Positions 61,856 to 64,000 of a stretch of 64,000 nucleotides of DNA are shown piece by piece. Made by a program: the position numbers and the translations under genes. The first letter of the stretch is position 1. Each line of letters opens with the position of its first letter. The DNA lies in the NCBI GenBank assembly GCA_016786585.1, contig JAEUUI010000006.1, positions 248,001 to 312,000 of the forward strand, given 5' to 3'. The notes under the pieces are model-generated. The model worked only from the letters and a program-made list of their open reading frames with translations. It had not been told where the DNA came from and ran no database searches. This DNA is from Cyclobacteriaceae bacterium. Lineage in GTDB: Bacteria; Bacteroidota; Bacteroidia; Cytophagales; Cyclobacteriaceae.

Positions 61856-64000
61856 TTATTGTTTCACTAGTTTCTTTACAACGTTCGCTCCGCGTGCATT
61901 CGTAACACGAACGAAATAAACTCCTCCATTGACGCGACTTGCATGGGAACTTCTCCAAACGAGCGATGAGCCGCGTTCAACGCTTGAGAAAAGTTGCTCG
62001 CCAAGGGCATTGATAATCTCTACCTTACAAGGCTGAAAAGACGGGTTTGCCCATTCAATCGTGAAGACATCGTTGCCCGGATTGGGATAAACCGACACTC
62101 CGGCTTGTGTAAACTCGTCATCTACACCCGTAACCGGGTCAGGATCGGTGATGATTGTCCCCGGAAGGTGCGTGTCCATCCAGTTTGCGCGGGTAATAAT
62201 CCAGTTTTTGAACCACGCTACCTCTTGAGCATACGTGTTACCGATGTATTGATTGGGCCAAACGTACGTGCCTAAAATTGGCCAGCGTTCGTAGTTCCGC
62301 ACTTGTGATTCTTCCAGGCTTGTCGCCATTGAGTCTATTAAAAATGTAATGCGGGTATTACTTAACTTATTTTCGCGAAGCGATGTCCAGCGGGTTTTCA
62401 TTTTATTTTGAAAATTGGGATCAGACATGAGTTTCGGGAACCAGAACATGCGGAAGTCTCTGTATAACCAGCCACCGGCCGGATTTCCGAATGCATTGGT
62501 AGGCGACTGTACGGCAGTATTGTAATCAACATTGCCATAGGCGAGATTAAAATCCCACAACGGCCCTAGCACCAGCTTTCCGCCTTTGCTGTCTTTATCT
62601 TTATACATGTACGTGCTGAAGCGATACCCGTCAACATTCAACCCCAGTTCACTGATCAGCATGTTATCGATAAACGAGGGCACATCAATGTATTTGGCAT
62701 AACCGGTTTCCGGGTTCGCAAAGCCGGCACCATTAATGGAAGAGTTCACTGCGCTGATAAAGTTCTGAATATAAATCTGCTGCTGGGCGACAAGGTCTTC
62801 ACCCGCAGGATCAAAGTACTGGAAATCAATTCCGCCAGAGCTCCATGCCGGGTAATCGTTTCCATCGATTTTGTCGACACGCAAAATATAGCCTCCGGTT
62901 AAATCATCGCCCGAAATTTCGTCCGGTTTTAACGAACCAATATCAACACGACCGTCATCAATCTTGATTTTTTCCATCAGCGTGTATACACCTTGATAGT
63001 CGCCGTTCAAAATAACTTCGCAGGCACGCGTCCGTGAAGCATACCGGCCGATGTCACGTGATAACTTGAAAGTGATTTCGTTTCGCATCATCGTTTTATC
63101 GGTGTACGGCGCGTAGAGAATCCAGTCGTTTTCCGCAGGGAATCCAAGCAGCTCCACGTTGATGTTCTCACCATTTACATCCTGTGTCTCTACCGAATAC
63201 GATTTTTTCGGAAACATTTGTGAGGATTCACCGCGGGTTTCAATACCGATATAGCCATTGTAATTATTGTATGGATCGGTTGAATGATTGCGATTACCCG
63301 GGCCATTGTCAATCACACCCATGGTGGCAACAATTTTCGGATCGTCAGGTATGGGTTGGCTTCCGGTTGTATTGATAACAATAATCGGAAGATCGGATGA
63401 AAAGGCGACAGGAGCCGTAAACCACTCGGGCGTTGTTTGATACGTGAAAGATCCATCGGTGATGCCTACAGAGAAATACACGTTTGACGTCAAATCGCTG
63501 GACGTGGCATTCTCATTGTGAACCTGAACAGCCAGAACATTTTCACCCTGAATGAGAAGCGTTTGTAATTTTTCGCTGTCGATGGTGAAGGGTAAAGGAT
63601 TTACCAGGGCCTCGTCACCGAAGCCGTTGGAGTTTTGATCATACGTTGGAAAATCGCCCCGACCGTCCATGTTTGCCCGCGCGATCTCAGTTCCGTTGAG
63701 GTAGGCAACAAAACCATCATCGTAATCAACGCTGAGGATGCCTGCTTCAATTTTCGACTTATCAACAATGGTGAATTTCTTGCGGAGAAACACCGACATT
63801 ACCTGAGTACCGGTTACGTCAAGTGTTGTTCCATCGTCATTGTCGCCATAACCAATGCCACCGGCTCCCGTGAGCCAGCCGCTATCGTCAAATGCAAGTG
63901 TTCGCCAGTTTGAAGCGGGTGCAATAGCCGCAGGCGTTGTGGTCCCCACAAAGTAGCGCCATTGCTCGTTGGCTTTGATAACGGTTTCCCAATGATCGGC
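61856..64000 (-). CDS. CotH-kinase-domain T9SS protein (5' end outside the window)
   Basis: A large secreted protein whose N-terminus lies beyond the window; the frame remains open to base 64000. From the N-terminal side: a jelly-roll module (ANEQWRYF, SNWRTLAFDDSGWLTGAGGI, GTEIARANMDGRG), then a CotH kinase domain (ESSQMFPKKSYSVETQD, NDWILYAPYTDKTMMRNEI, DKIDGNDYPAWSSGG, GPLWDFNLAYGN), then a type A sorting domain (VSVYPNPGNDVF, GGVYFVRVTNARGANVVKKL). CotH family members are secretory-pathway protein kinases in eukaryotes and spore-coat kinases in Bacillus; in this setting the activity is uncharacterised. Confidence 0.9.
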   Translation of the reverse strand, partial: ADHWETVIKANEQWRYFVGTTTPAAIAPASNWRTLAFDDSGWLTGAGGIGYGDNDDGTTLDVTGTQVMSVFLRKKFTIVDKSKIEAGILSVDYDDGFVAYLNGTEIARANMDGRGDFPTYDQNSNGFGDEALVNPLPFTIDSEKLQTLLIQGENVLAVQVHNENATSSDLTSNVYFSVGITDGSFTYQTTPEWFTAPVAFSSDLPIIVINTTGSQPIPDDPKIVATMGVIDNGPGNRNHSTDPYNNYNGYIGIETRGESSQMFPKKSYSVETQDVNGENINVELLGFPAENDWILYAPYTDKTMMRNEITFKLSRDIGRYASRTRACEVILNGDYQGVYTLMEKIKIDDGRVDIGSLKPDEISGDDLTGGYILRVDKIDGNDYPAWSSGGIDFQYFDPAGEDLVAQQQIYIQNFISAVNSSINGAGFANPETGYAKYIDVPSFIDNMLISELGLNVDGYRFSTYMYKDKDSKGGKLVLGPLWDFNLAYGNVDYNTAVQSPTNAFGNPAGGWLYRDFRMFWFPKLMSDPNFQNKMKTRWTSLRENKLSNTRITFLIDSMATSLEESQVRNYERWPILGTYVWPNQYIGNTYAQEVAWFKNWIITRANWMDTHLPGTIITDPDPVTGVDDEFTQAGVSVYPNPGNDVFTIEWANPSFQPCKVEIINALGEQLFSSVERGSSLVWRSSHASRVNGGVYFVRVTNARGANVVKKLVKQ

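Overview
The window is a gene-dense piece of a Bacteroidota chromosome, most likely from the Cytophagales or a close relative. This rests on several features: C-terminal type IX secretion (T9SS) sorting domains on two very large exported proteins; ATPase-less ~800-residue FtsX/MacB-type permeases; DUF5916, DUF2268 and DUF4197 proteins; TAnnTTTG-type promoter -7 boxes; and signal peptides that nearly always leave glutamine at mature position +1. No phage, integrase, transposase, plasmid or CRISPR was seen. The region looks like core chromosome with ordinary local duplications.

Layout. 0.2-3.4 kb holds a nucleotide-sugar operon (ugd-rfbB-rfbA). At 3.4-4.4 kb, convergent with it, is a lipoprotein glutaminyl-cyclase-like M28 enzyme. 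4.4-9 kb is the conserved translation/transcription operon rimP-nusA-infB, with a recognisable promoter, leader hairpin and terminator. 9-17.5 kb has prfA-lemA-DUF2059, two lipoproteins, a small TfoX-like protein, a nitroreductase, an amidohydrolase, a TPR protein, a lipid kinase and a DinB protein. 17.6-29 kb has an M14 peptidase, tpx, a MORN/TonB-C protein, a small SecA-derived protein and two FtsX-type permeases flanking purM. 29-41.9 kb has a DUF5916 outer-membrane protein, a rhodanese, a TraB/SPOUT-methylase/glycine-zipper operon, a membrane protein with a kinase dimerisation helix but no ATPase domain, a thioredoxin-like/TPR protein, and mutS. 42-51.5 kb has a two-module T9SS adhesin-like protein convergent with a LytS/LytTR two-component system, an exported intradiol dioxygenase fused to a redox-like domain, a PhnD-like binding protein with a hydrolase, and a fatty-acid desaturase. 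51.6-53.5 kb has tRNA-Gly(GCC), a broken tRNA-Leu 5' half, an intact tRNA-Leu(UAA) and two tandem paralogous lipoproteins. 53.6-64 kb has small enzymes, a truncated haemoglobin, a fucosidase/beta-galactosidase/PPIase operon, a lone ExbD, and a CotH-type T9SS protein running off the end.

The most unusual object is the 179-residue protein at 21931-22470. Its C-terminal half matches the end of the SecA NBD2 and the following scaffold region, but it lacks the ATPase machinery. A second theme is the export chemistry: all thirteen clear signal-peptidase-I substrates would expose Gln at +1, and the same window encodes the probable enzyme that cyclises it. Bacterial 3' ends are packed tightly here: several convergent neighbours overlap in their stop codons.
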